Shown in pieces: positions 16,383-25,136 of a DNA stretch of 64,000 nucleotides. The DNA comes from Chryseotalea sp. WA131a. GTDB taxonomy: Bacteria > Bacteroidota > Bacteroidia > Cytophagales > Cyclobacteriaceae. The stretch lies in NCBI GenBank assembly GCA_025370075.1, contig CP073016.1, positions 4,526,001 to 4,590,000 on the forward strand, written 5' to 3'. The notes below the pieces were generated by a model that saw only the letters and a list, made by a program, of their open reading frames with translations, was not told the origin of the DNA and made no database searches. Every line of letters begins with the position of its first letter. The first letter of the stretch is position 1. The translations under genes were made by a program, and so were the position numbers.

Positions 16383-18469
16383 ACATTAAAAAATCCATAT
16401 TGATCCGTGTGCGACTGGCCTTTTTAGGAGTGCTGGTGTTTGCGATTTGCGTGGCCGCGAAAATTGGTCACATCCAAATTGCGCAGGGAGAGAAATGGAA
16501 AAAGATGAGCGAAGAAATTAACTTCGATTATAAAAAAGTAAAAGCAACTCGCGGCAATATTTATTCTGATAATGGTAGCTTGCTGGCTACGAGTTTGCCT
16601 TTTTATAAAGTAGCCATCGACCCCACGTTGGCAAAAGATGAAGTATTTAAAGAGGGCGTTGACTCATTGGCTTACTTTCTATCCAAATATTATAAAGATA
16701 GGTCTAAACAGGACTATAAAGAATTGTTGATTGATGCCCGCACTTCGGGTAAGCAATACGTCATACTTAATCGCAAGCAAATAAATTATCAGACCAAAAA
16801 AGAAATGATGAAGTGGCCCATCTTCCGCCAAGGTCGCTACAAGGGTGGAGTGCTATTTGAAAAAATGGACGTTCGCTATCGCCCCTTTTCAAATTTAAGC
16901 AGAAGGACGGTTGGCTTTGTAAATGAAGATGGTAAAGGCGCAGGCTTGGAATTTAGTTTCAACAATGCATTGGGCGGCCAAGATGGAGAAGCATTATTTC
17001 AAAAAATTGCGGGTGGAACTTGGAAACCCGTATTTGATGGTAATAACATCAAAGCCATTGATGGGTTGGATATCCAAACAACGATCGATGTCAATCTGCA
17101 GGACGTGGCAGAGACATCTTTGTACCGCGCCATGCAAGCGCACAATGCCGATGCGGGCACTGTGGTGGTAATGGAAGTGAAGACTGGTCACATCAAAGCC
17201 ATTTCTAATTTGTCTTTTGATGGCAACGGTGGCTTTCAAGAAGAATTCAATCATGCCGTAGGCGGTTCATTCGAGCCAGGCTCTACGTTCAAATTGGTAA
17301 CGATGATGAGTTTGTTAGAAGATACCAACATTGAATTGACCGACAGTATCCAAACCGGAAAAGGTGAATACACCTTTTATAATCGCAAAGTGCGCGACCA
17401 CGAAGAAGGCGGTTATGGAAAGATCACCATTAAAGATGCGTTTGAGCGCTCCTCCAACATTGCTATGGCGAAATTGATGGATAAACATTTTGGTACGAAG
17501 CCTTCTAAGTTTTTGAAATATGTAGATGATTTAAAACTATCGAAACCGTTGGGCTTGCAAATCAATGGTGAGTCGTTTCCTAAGATTACTCGACCAACCG
17601 ACAAAGCCTGGAGTGGTATCACACTTCCGTGGATGGCGTATGGATATGGTTTTGAAATTTCTCCATTGCATACGCTGGCTCTGTACAATGCAGTGGCCAA
17701 CGATGGCAAAATGATTAAACCAGTATTTGTTACCTCGGTAACCCAAGCAGAAAAAGCAACACAAGAATTTGAAACCGAAACACTCAATTCAAAAATTTGC
17801 TCTAACAAAACGTTAAGTCAATTGCGTTTGCTATTAGAAGGTGTGGTAGAGAACGGCACGGCCAAGAATTTGAAGAGTGCTTACTATCAGATTGCCGGAA
17901 AGACCGGAACAGCGGTAATTTTGAAAGATGGCCGCTACGAAAAAAAATACATCACTTCGTTTGTAGGATACTTTCCTGCACATGCCCCCAAGTATTCCGC
18001 TATCGTGCTGATTAAAAATCCACGCGGCATTTATCAATATGGCAATAGTGTGGCCGGGCCTGTGTTCAAAGACATAGCGGATAATATTTATGCTCGTGAT
18101 ATCAACATCCACCAAGCGATGGAAAAAAAGAGATTGAATGAACCGGGCGTATTTCCAACACTTCGCGCGGGCAAGCAAGAAGAGTTGACGATGCTCAGCA
18201 ATGAGTTGGGCGTATCCAATCATTCGGCCACTGAAGAAGAATGGATTAAAGTTGCTAAGAATGGAAATGCGGTGGTGTGGAAAAAAAACATGGTAATAAA
18301 AGACCACGTGCCAGATGTAATCGGTATGACGTTTCGCGATGCAATTTATTTATTAGAGAAATCGGGATTGCGCGTTTCTTATGAAGGCAAAGGGAGGGTA
18401 GCGGAGCAGTCGCTTTCGCCTGGAACACGAATTTCAAAGGGAAATAAAATCTATTTAAGACTTAGTTAA
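16379..18469 (+). CDS. ftsI: Septal peptidoglycan transpeptidase FtsI (PBP3) with PASTA domain
   Basis: Cross-links septal peptidoglycan together with FtsW. An N-terminal membrane helix (residues about 11-28) is followed by the pedestal domain (KATRGNIYSDNGSLLATSLP). The penicillin-binding domain has all catalytic motifs: S302-T-F-K305, S358-S-N360 and K508-T-G510. The last 60 residues form one PASTA domain (VPDVIGMTFRDAIYLLEKSGL), which in other bacteria senses wall fragments. Translation must start at the TTG at 16379, which overlaps the ftsL stop; there is no ATG upstream of the hydrophobic helix in frame. The stop overlaps the murE start (TAATG). Confidence 0.96.
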   Translation: MNIKKSILIRVRLAFLGVLVFAICVAAKIGHIQIAQGEKWKKMSEEINFDYKKVKATRGNIYSDNGSLLATSLPFYKVAIDPTLAKDEVFKEGVDSLAYFLSKYYKDRSKQDYKELLIDARTSGKQYVILNRKQINYQTKKEMMKWPIFRQGRYKGGVLFEKMDVRYRPFSNLSRRTVGFVNEDGKGAGLEFSFNNALGGQDGEALFQKIAGGTWKPVFDGNNIKAIDGLDIQTTIDVNLQDVAETSLYRAMQAHNADAGTVVVMEVKTGHIKAISNLSFDGNGGFQEEFNHAVGGSFEPGSTFKLVTMMSLLEDTNIELTDSIQTGKGEYTFYNRKVRDHEEGGYGKITIKDAFERSSNIAMAKLMDKHFGTKPSKFLKYVDDLKLSKPLGLQINGESFPKITRPTDKAWSGITLPWMAYGYGFEISPLHTLALYNAVANDGKMIKPVFVTSVTQAEKATQEFETETLNSKICSNKTLSQLRLLLEGVVENGTAKNLKSAYYQIAGKTGTAVILKDGRYEKKYITSFVGYFPAHAPKYSAIVLIKNPRGIYQYGNSVAGPVFKDIADNIYARDINIHQAMEKKRLNEPGVFPTLRAGKQEELTMLSNELGVSNHSATEEEWIKVAKNGNAVVWKKNMVIKDHVPDVIGMTFRDAIYLLEKSGLRVSYEGKGRVAEQSLSPGTRISKGNKIYLRLS

Positions 18470-19932
18470 TGTCGGAGCTCAAAGACATATTATATAGAGT
18501 GAATATCACGTCCGCCTCTGGCAGCATGAATGTGGAGGTGAAGAATGTCTGCTTTGACTCCCGTAAGGTGCAGCCGGGTTCGTTGTTTGTGGCCATCAAG
18601 GGTACACAATCAGATGGGCATGTGTTTATTGAAAAGGCAGTGGCTAGCGGAGCGGTTGCTATTGTTGCTGAAAAATTACCAGGCAGCATTGCAGAAAGTG
18701 CCACCTATGTAACCGTGAAAGAAAGTGCACATGCACTCGGCATCATCGCTTCCAATTTTTATGGCAACCCTTCTTCCAAATTAAAAGTAGTAGGCGTTAC
18801 GGGGACTAATGGCAAAACAACTGTGGCCACACTTTTATATAAACTATTTTCATCTCTTGGCTATCGCTGCGGATTGTTATCCACAGTTGTGAATAAGATT
18901 GTTGATAAAGAACTAGCGGCCACCCACACCACCCCTGATCCGATTCAGATAAATGAATTGTTGGTGAAAATGTTGGAAGAGAAATGTACGCATTGCTTTA
19001 TGGAAGTAAGCTCGCATGCAGTGGCGCAGGGACGTATCGAAGGAATTCGTTTTATTGGAGCACTATTTACAAACATAACACATGACCACCTTGATTATCA
19101 CCGCACATTCGAGAGTTACATCCGAGCTAAGAAAGGTTTTTTTGACGGCCTGTCATCTGATGCTTTTGCTCTCGTAAACATTGATGACAAACGCGGCATG
19201 GTTATGCTGCAAAATACCAAAGCAAAAAAGTATAGCTACGGCCTCAAAAAAATGGCCGATTATAAAGCAAAAATCATTACCAACTCCATGGAGGGATTGG
19301 AGTTGGAGATTGGTGAACGCACGGTTTGGTTTAAGTTGATTGGCGATTTCAATGCCTATAATTTATTGACAGTATATGGTGCAGCCAGTTTATTGGGTGA
19401 AGATCAGGAGATGATTTTAATGAAGTTGTCGGCACTCACCACTGCACCCGGGCGATTTGAATTGGTAATGCCTGGAGCGAAGTTCACCGCGATTGTGGAT
19501 TATGCCCATACACCCGATGCGTTGAAAAATGTGCTGGAGACCATCACAAATTTTCGAACAGGGCAAGAGCAAGTGATATCAGTAGTGGGCTGTGGCGGTG
19601 ACAGAGACAAAACCAAGCGACCGTTGATGGCCGCAGTAGCTTGCAAATATTCGAACAAAATAATTTTCACCTCGGATAATCCACGCAGTGAAGATGCAAT
19701 GGAAATAATCAAAGAGATGCAAGTAGGTGTAGGCCCAACTGATGCAAAGAAAACATTGGTGATGGTGGATAGAGAAGAGGCTATCAAGACAGCGTGCATG
19801 TTGGCGAAAGAGAAAGATATTATTCTGGTAGCGGGCAAAGGCCATGAGAATTATCAAGAGATAAAAGGAGTGAAGTATCCTTTTGATGATAGAGAAGTGC
19901 TGACGAGAATGTTAAAGATGTTTAATAATTGA
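18469..19932 (+). CDS. murE: UDP-MurNAc-tripeptide ligase MurE
   Basis: Adds the third amino acid to UDP-MurNAc-L-Ala-D-Glu in the cytoplasm. The ATP loop is VTGTNGKTTVATLL, the central domain contains THTTPDPIQINELL and HDHLDYHRTFE, and the carbamylated lysine region is in the middle domain. The motif DNPRSEDAMEI contains DNPR, which marks enzymes that use meso-diaminopimelate. Length (487) is usual. The start overlaps the ftsI stop by one base, so translation is coupled. Confidence 0.96.
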   Translation: MSELKDILYRVNITSASGSMNVEVKNVCFDSRKVQPGSLFVAIKGTQSDGHVFIEKAVASGAVAIVAEKLPGSIAESATYVTVKESAHALGIIASNFYGNPSSKLKVVGVTGTNGKTTVATLLYKLFSSLGYRCGLLSTVVNKIVDKELAATHTTPDPIQINELLVKMLEEKCTHCFMEVSSHAVAQGRIEGIRFIGALFTNITHDHLDYHRTFESYIRAKKGFFDGLSSDAFALVNIDDKRGMVMLQNTKAKKYSYGLKKMADYKAKIITNSMEGLELEIGERTVWFKLIGDFNAYNLLTVYGAASLLGEDQEMILMKLSALTTAPGRFELVMPGAKFTAIVDYAHTPDALKNVLETITNFRTGQEQVISVVGCGGDRDKTKRPLMAAVACKYSNKIIFTSDNPRSEDAMEIIKEMQVGVGPTDAKKTLVMVDREEAIKTACMLAKEKDIILVAGKGHENYQEIKGVKYPFDDREVLTRMLKMFNN

Positions 19933-20070
19933 TTCGTTGATGAGTTGATTCGATTATTAGTTGATTCGTTGATGAAAACCGAAAAAGAGACTAGATGACA
20001 CAGGCGCAAAATTTTATTTACCGAACTACCGAATCATCGAATCACCAAATTATCGAATCATCGAATTAGA
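19928..20070. repeat. Inverted cluster of GATTCG/CGAATC words between murE and mraY
   Basis: The left part repeats TTGATTCGTTGATGA-like words (19928-19975), and the right part repeats the complementary words ATCATCGAATCA and ATTATCGAATCATCGAAT (20027-20068). The two arms can pair into a long imperfect hairpin with a loop of about 50 bases. No gene is visible in the gap. Confidence 0.6.
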
Positions 20071-20071
20071 A

Positions 20072-21295
20072 ATGCTGTACTACCTATTCGACTATATCGA
20101 ACGAAACTTTGACTTCCCAGGTGCTGGGTTGTTCCAATACATTTCTTTCCGGGCGGGAATGGCGGCTGTGTTGTCGTTGTTGATTACGATTTTCTTTGGC
20201 AAGAGTTTGATTAGCATGCTGAGAAGAAAGCAAGTGGGAGAGGACATTCGCGATTTGGGATTGGAAGGACAGATGCAAAAGAAAGGTACACCTACCATGG
20301 GTGGTTTGATTATTCTTGCTGCCATTTTGATTCCAACATTATTGATGGCCAAGTTGGACAATGTCTATATTATTTTGTTGGTGGCTACTACCTTGTGGTT
20401 GGGTTTAATTGGTTTCCTAGACGACTACATCAAAGTTTTTAAAAAGAACAAAGAAGGATTGGCCGGTCGATTTAAGATTGTGGGACAAGTTTCCATTGGT
20501 TTGATTGTTGGGCTTACACTCTTTTTTAATGACAATGTTGTTATCCGTGAGAAGTCAGCTCCATCAGTCGCTAGCGTTGAAATAGCTGCAATTCCTGCTT
20601 ACGTAAAATCGGAATATGATGTAAAATCCACAAAGACAACTGTACCCTTTTTGAAAGACAATGAATTTGACTATAGTAGTTTAATATCATGGTGGAATGT
20701 TGATTACACATGGATCGTCTACACTCTTTTTGTAATATTTATCATTACGGCAGTTTCAAATGGAGCAAATATCACAGATGGTATTGATGGACTTGCGGCT
20801 GGAACCTCCGCGATCATTGGACTAACACTAGCCATCTTCGCTTATTTATCAGGTCGTGTTGACTTTAGCACGTACCTGAACATTATGTATATACCTAACC
20901 TTGGTGAACTAGTTATTTTTTGTACTGCTTTTGTAGGCGCGTGCCTTGGTTTTCTATGGTACAACTCTTACCCCGCGCAAGTGTTTATGGGTGACACAGG
21001 AAGTTTGTCAATGGGAGGAATTATTGCGGTGTTGGCTTTGGCAGTAAGAAAGGAATTGATGATCCCCGTTTTATGTGGAATCTTTTTTGTGGAGCTGGTT
21101 TCCGTAATGGTGCAGGTGACCTACTTTAAATACACCAAAAAGAAATATGGCGAAGGCAGAAGAATATTACTGATGTCTCCCCTCCACCATCATTATCAGA
21201 AAAAGCAAATACATGAATCGAAGATTGTGACACGATTTTGGATTGTGGGGATATTATTGGCAATTGTAAGCCTAGCAACATTAAAGTTAAGATGA
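20072..21295 (+). CDS. mraY: Phospho-MurNAc-pentapeptide translocase MraY
   Basis: Transfers phospho-MurNAc-pentapeptide to undecaprenyl phosphate, making lipid I at the inner membrane. Polytopic, with the diagnostic motifs KKGTPTMGGLIIL, GFLDDYIKV, NGANITDGIDGLAAGTS and the C-terminal MSPLHHHYQKK histidine motif. At 407 residues it is longer than the E. coli enzyme because of an extra hydrophilic segment at about residues 165-210 (PSVASVEIAAIPAYVKSEYD), as found in Bacteroidota. Its stop overlaps the murD start by 4 bp (ATGA). Confidence 0.97.
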   Translation: MLYYLFDYIERNFDFPGAGLFQYISFRAGMAAVLSLLITIFFGKSLISMLRRKQVGEDIRDLGLEGQMQKKGTPTMGGLIILAAILIPTLLMAKLDNVYIILLVATTLWLGLIGFLDDYIKVFKKNKEGLAGRFKIVGQVSIGLIVGLTLFFNDNVVIREKSAPSVASVEIAAIPAYVKSEYDVKSTKTTVPFLKDNEFDYSSLISWWNVDYTWIVYTLFVIFIITAVSNGANITDGIDGLAAGTSAIIGLTLAIFAYLSGRVDFSTYLNIMYIPNLGELVIFCTAFVGACLGFLWYNSYPAQVFMGDTGSLSMGGIIAVLALAVRKELMIPVLCGIFFVELVSVMVQVTYFKYTKKKYGEGRRILLMSPLHHHYQKKQIHESKIVTRFWIVGILLAIVSLATLKLR

Positions 21296-22653
21296 GCGAG
21301 AGAGTCGTCATATTAGGATCAGGTGAAAGCGGAACAGGCGCAGCTATCTTGGCGAAAGCGAAGGGCTACGAAGTTTTTGTTTCTGATTTTGGAACAATCA
21401 AGGACAAATACATAAAGGAGCTAGTCCAGAACGAAATTGAATTTGAAGAATCGCAGCACACGGAGAGTAAAATTTTAAACGCTTCCTTGATTATAAAAAG
21501 CCCTGGCATTCCTGAGAAAGCAGAAGTGGTGAAGAACGCAAGAGCGGCAGAAATTGAAGTCATTGATGAAATTGAATTTGCGTATCGATTCTTGAGTGGA
21601 AAAATTATTGCCATTACGGGCACTAATGGAAAGACTACAACTACGCTATTGACCTATCATTTGTTGAAGTCCGCTGGTTTAAATGTGGCCTTGGCGGGAA
21701 ATGTAGGTGAAAGCTTGGCACGGAAAGTAGCTTTTGGGAATTACGATTGGTACGTGATCGAAATCAGCAGTTTTCAATTGGATGGAACTTCCACCTTCCG
21801 CCCTGACATCGGAATCTTGTTGAATATTACTCCCGACCATTTGGATCGGTACGAATATAAAATGGAAAACTATATCCAATCGAAGTTTGGGTTGGTGAAG
21901 AACATGATGGCTAACAATCAGTTCATTTACTATGCAGACGATTTAGTAACAGGTACTGAGGCGAAGGCGAGAAGAATTACACCAAATAGCGTAAAAATTT
22001 CATTACAAGATAAATCCACACCTTCGCATTACGATGGAGCAAAAATGAATTTCAATGTAAATGGAAAATCATTCTCAGTTGCACAGTCAGAAACGACATT
22101 GAAAGGCCCGCATAACTTAATCAATACCATGTCGGCAGTTTCTGCGGCCTTGTTTGCTGGTGTTAGCGAGCAAGCAGTTCGTGTTGGATTAAAAACCTTT
22201 AAGAACGCTCCGCATCGACTCGAATCAGTTGCAACTATAAATGGAGTGGAGTTTGTCAACGATTCAAAGGCGACCAATGTCGATTCTGTTGTTTATGGTC
22301 TCGGAAGTTACAAGGGTCCGTTGGTTTGGATTGCGGGCGGAATTGATAAAGGCAATGATTACAAATTGATTGAAGACCAAGTGCGTGAAAAGGTACGCGT
22401 GTTGATCTGCCTGGGCAAAGACAACGAAAAATTGAAGAAGGCATTTACTGGTGTCGTAAATGAGATATACGAAACACAAAGTGTAAAAGAATTAGCGCAA
22501 ATGGCCTTGCGTGTTTCGAAGCAAGGAGACGTTGTATTGCTATCTCCAGCGTGTGCAAGTTTTGATTTGTTCAAAAACTATGAAGACAGAGGAACTCAAT
22601 TTAGGGAAGCGGTTGTGGAGTTGAAGAAAGAAGTTGAATTGGTTAAACATTAA
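21292..22653 (+). CDS. murD: UDP-MurNAc-L-alanine:D-glutamate ligase MurD
   Basis: Adds D-glutamate to UDP-MurNAc-L-alanine. The frame is open upstream, but the ATG at 21292 gives MSERVVILGSGESGTGAAIL, the expected nucleotide-binding start, and the 4-bp overlap with mraY. Further motifs are ITGTNGKTTTTLLTYHLL (ATP loop), NITPDHLDRYEYKMENY, and NDSKATNVDSVVYGL in the C-terminal domain, where the last catalytic residues lie. Length 453 is normal. ftsW follows after 5 bp. Confidence 0.96.
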   Translation: MSERVVILGSGESGTGAAILAKAKGYEVFVSDFGTIKDKYIKELVQNEIEFEESQHTESKILNASLIIKSPGIPEKAEVVKNARAAEIEVIDEIEFAYRFLSGKIIAITGTNGKTTTTLLTYHLLKSAGLNVALAGNVGESLARKVAFGNYDWYVIEISSFQLDGTSTFRPDIGILLNITPDHLDRYEYKMENYIQSKFGLVKNMMANNQFIYYADDLVTGTEAKARRITPNSVKISLQDKSTPSHYDGAKMNFNVNGKSFSVAQSETTLKGPHNLINTMSAVSAALFAGVSEQAVRVGLKTFKNAPHRLESVATINGVEFVNDSKATNVDSVVYGLGSYKGPLVWIAGGIDKGNDYKLIEDQVREKVRVLICLGKDNEKLKKAFTGVVNEIYETQSVKELAQMALRVSKQGDVVLLSPACASFDLFKNYEDRGTQFREAVVELKKEVELVKH

Positions 22654-22658
22654 TCAAT

Positions 22659-23852
22659 ATGAAACTAAGTAGCATTAAAGAATGGGCCGATAAAAACCTG
22701 CAAGGTGACAAAGTCATTTGGGCAGTAGTGTTTGCATTATCACTTATTAGCATTCTTGTAGTTTACAGTTCTATTGGTACTCTAGCTTACAAACGCACTG
22801 CGAGTACGGAGTCCTATTTGTTGAAACATACCTTCATGGTATTGTTAGGCCTTGGTGCAATGTGGTTAGCTCACAAGATTGATTATCGTTACTATTCAAA
22901 AATCTCTCGGTTAGCATTGTGGGTCAGTGTACCTCTGTTGTTGTACACGTTTAAATATGGTACTACTCTTAACGAAGCGGCAAGGTGGATTACGCTCCCC
23001 ATCATCAACACTTCATTCCAGCCTTCCGATTTTGCGAGCTTGGCACTGATTATTAATCTCGCTAGTATGCTTTCAAAGAAGCAGCAAAATATAGATGATA
23101 TCAAAGATACCCTTATTCCTATTCTTATTTGGTGTGGTGTAATCTGCGCTTTAATCGGTTTGACGAACGTATCGACAGCGGTTTTGCTTTTTGCCACTTG
23201 CATGCTTATAATGTTTATCGGGCGAGTTTCAGTAAAGTATCTCGCGATGCTTGTGCTTGTTGGCATACTGGCGGGAGCCGCAGCAATTCACTTTGGAAAC
23301 AGATGGGAAACAGTGAAGAAGCGCTGGGAAGCTTTTGTTACTAGTAATTATTCGTTTCAGGCAACTCATGGATTCATTGCAATAGCTACTGGTGAAGTAT
23401 TTGGCAAAGGCCCTGGCAACAGCGAACAACGAAACATCCTTCCGCACCCGTACTCTGATTTTGTGTATGCCATTGTAATTGAAGAGTACGGAATGATTGG
23501 AGGCATTGTGGTGTTGGTTTTGTATTTGATTTTACTCCATCGCGGCATGAAGGCAGCATACAACAGTGAGCGCGCATTTGGCGGGTTGCTGTCGGCCGGG
23601 TTGAGTTTTGATTTAGTCTGCCAAGCGATGGTGAACATGGGCGTGGTGGTAGGCCTTGGGCCTATCACCGGCCAACCATTGCCGTTGATAAGTATGGGTG
23701 GTACTGCCATGGTGTTTACTGGCCTGTCGGTAGGAATTATTTTAAGTGTGAGTCGCGGTGAGCAAGAACAAAACTGGGGACAAGCAACCACAGAAAAATC
23801 TTCAGAAAAGGAAGAGTCAAGTGATAGGAATTTGGAAATGAAGCCAGCTTAA
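22659..23852 (+). CDS. ftsW: Septal SEDS glycosyltransferase FtsW
   Basis: Polymerises lipid II into glycan strands at the septum in partnership with FtsI. A polytopic protein of the SEDS family with about ten membrane helices. Visible motifs are RWITLPIINTSFQPSDFASLALI (the conserved loop with the catalytic aspartate), GNSEQRNILPHPYSDFVYAIVIEEYGMIGGIVVL, and GLGPITGQPLPLISMGGTAMV near the C-terminus. Length (397) is normal; a short charged tail follows. The next gene, murG, is separated by 126 bp that carry a repeat element. Confidence 0.95.
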   Translation: MKLSSIKEWADKNLQGDKVIWAVVFALSLISILVVYSSIGTLAYKRTASTESYLLKHTFMVLLGLGAMWLAHKIDYRYYSKISRLALWVSVPLLLYTFKYGTTLNEAARWITLPIINTSFQPSDFASLALIINLASMLSKKQQNIDDIKDTLIPILIWCGVICALIGLTNVSTAVLLFATCMLIMFIGRVSVKYLAMLVLVGILAGAAAIHFGNRWETVKKRWEAFVTSNYSFQATHGFIAIATGEVFGKGPGNSEQRNILPHPYSDFVYAIVIEEYGMIGGIVVLVLYLILLHRGMKAAYNSERAFGGLLSAGLSFDLVCQAMVNMGVVVGLGPITGQPLPLISMGGTAMVFTGLSVGIILSVSRGEQEQNWGQATTEKSSEKEESSDRNLEMKPA

Positions 23853-23853
23853 G

Positions 23854-23936
23854 AATTTGAAAATGAGTCAATTTGAAAATTTGAAAATTGAAGTTCTGAT
23901 GAAAAGCCTGAGGCTTGCGGCATGTAGCGTGCGGCC
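23854..23936. repeat. Two-part intergenic repeat, copy 1 (ftsW-murG)
   Basis: Part one (23854-23890) has the pattern ATTTGAAAATGAGTCA then ATTTGAAAATTTGAAAAT. Part two (23905-23936) is a run of GCTTGCGGC/CATGTAGCG-like words. The same two parts in the same order recur after ftsQ and, in degenerate form, after ftsA, and part one recurs after murC. Confidence 0.75.
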
Positions 23937-23978
23937 TTTTATTAAGAGAGCAGAAATATTTATTAAGTGATAAGCTAG

Positions 23979-25136
23979 TTGACACCAACAAAACCATATC
24001 GATTAATCATTAGCGGAGGCGGCACAGGCGGTCACATTTTTCCTGCGTTGGCTATTGCCAATGAATTTAAAGAGCGCCATCCCAATGCTGAGATATTATT
24101 TGTAGGTGCGCAAGGTAAAATGGAAATGACAAAAGTTCCGGAGGCGGGCTACAAAATAATTGGGCTTTGGATAAGTGGTATTCAACGCAGGCTTACGCTT
24201 TCGAATTTGTCGTTCCCTTTCAAATTGATTTCGAGTTACATCAAGGCAGGAAATATTGTCAAGAAGTTTCAGCCTGATGCGGTGATCGGTACAGGCGGAT
24301 ATGCAAGCGGCCCTGTTATGTTGGCTGCTACAAAAAATAATATCCCATCCCTAATACAGGAACAAAATTCGTATGCGGGATTGACCAACAAACAATTGAG
24401 CGATAAAGTGGCGAAGGTTTGTGTAGCGTATGCGGGAATGGAAAATTATTTCCCGAAGAAAAAAATTGTATTCACGGGAAATCCTGTTCGCAAAGACATC
24501 TTTCGATTGGAAGAAAAGAGAGAACGAGCTTTGAGCCATTTTGCTTTCAGTTCGTCAGAGCGCACACTGTTGATTATTGGGGGAAGTTTAGGTGCGCGCA
24601 CCATCAACGAAAGTATTTTAGCGGGCATTGATAAGTTAATTGATGCGCGTGTGCAGGTGATTTGGCAAACCGGAAAAATTTATTTTGATAACATCAAACA
24701 ACAAATTGAAACGAAAGACCTACGAAGAATTCGTGTGTTTGACTTTTTAAAGCAAATGGATTTTGCTTACGCTGCCGCGGATGTGGTGGTTGCGAGAGCA
24801 GGTGCGCTGTCAATTTCGGAATTGTGCTTGGCGAAGAAACCGTGCATTCTCGTGCCATCGCCTAACGTGGCCGAAGACCATCAAACAAAAAACGCGATGG
24901 CCTTGGTGAACGAACAGGCGGCCGTGTTGGTAAAAGATGTTGACGCAAGCAAACTATTGGTGAGTGAAGCATTGAAGCTTGTGTATGACGAAAGCCGTTG
25001 TGAAAAACTTTCTAAAAACATTTCACCCATGGGCAAGCCAAATGCAACGAAGGATATAGTGGATGAAATTGAGAAGATGTTAGGTATTCGAAATGAAGAG
25101 AACAAAGTAAACCATGCGATTGGAGCAATACGATAG
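23979..25136 (+). CDS. murG: UDP-GlcNAc:lipid I N-acetylglucosaminyltransferase MurG
   Basis: Converts lipid I to lipid II at the cytoplasmic face of the inner membrane. The N-terminal loop is IISGGGTGGHIFPALAIANEF, followed by GTGGYASGPVMLAA, LIQEQNSYAGLTNK, and the C-terminal sugar-nucleotide motif VVARAGALSISELCLAKKPCILVPSPNVAEDHQTKNA. The start is forced: a TAG stop lies directly before the TTG at 23979, and no ATG or GTG lies between it and the glycine loop. Thus translation uses TTG. The C-terminus overlaps murC by 23 bp. Confidence 0.95.
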   Translation: MTPTKPYRLIISGGGTGGHIFPALAIANEFKERHPNAEILFVGAQGKMEMTKVPEAGYKIIGLWISGIQRRLTLSNLSFPFKLISSYIKAGNIVKKFQPDAVIGTGGYASGPVMLAATKNNIPSLIQEQNSYAGLTNKQLSDKVAKVCVAYAGMENYFPKKKIVFTGNPVRKDIFRLEEKRERALSHFAFSSSERTLLIIGGSLGARTINESILAGIDKLIDARVQVIWQTGKIYFDNIKQQIETKDLRRIRVFDFLKQMDFAYAAADVVVARAGALSISELCLAKKPCILVPSPNVAEDHQTKNAMALVNEQAAVLVKDVDASKLLVSEALKLVYDESRCEKLSKNISPMGKPNATKDIVDEIEKMLGIRNEENKVNHAIGAIR

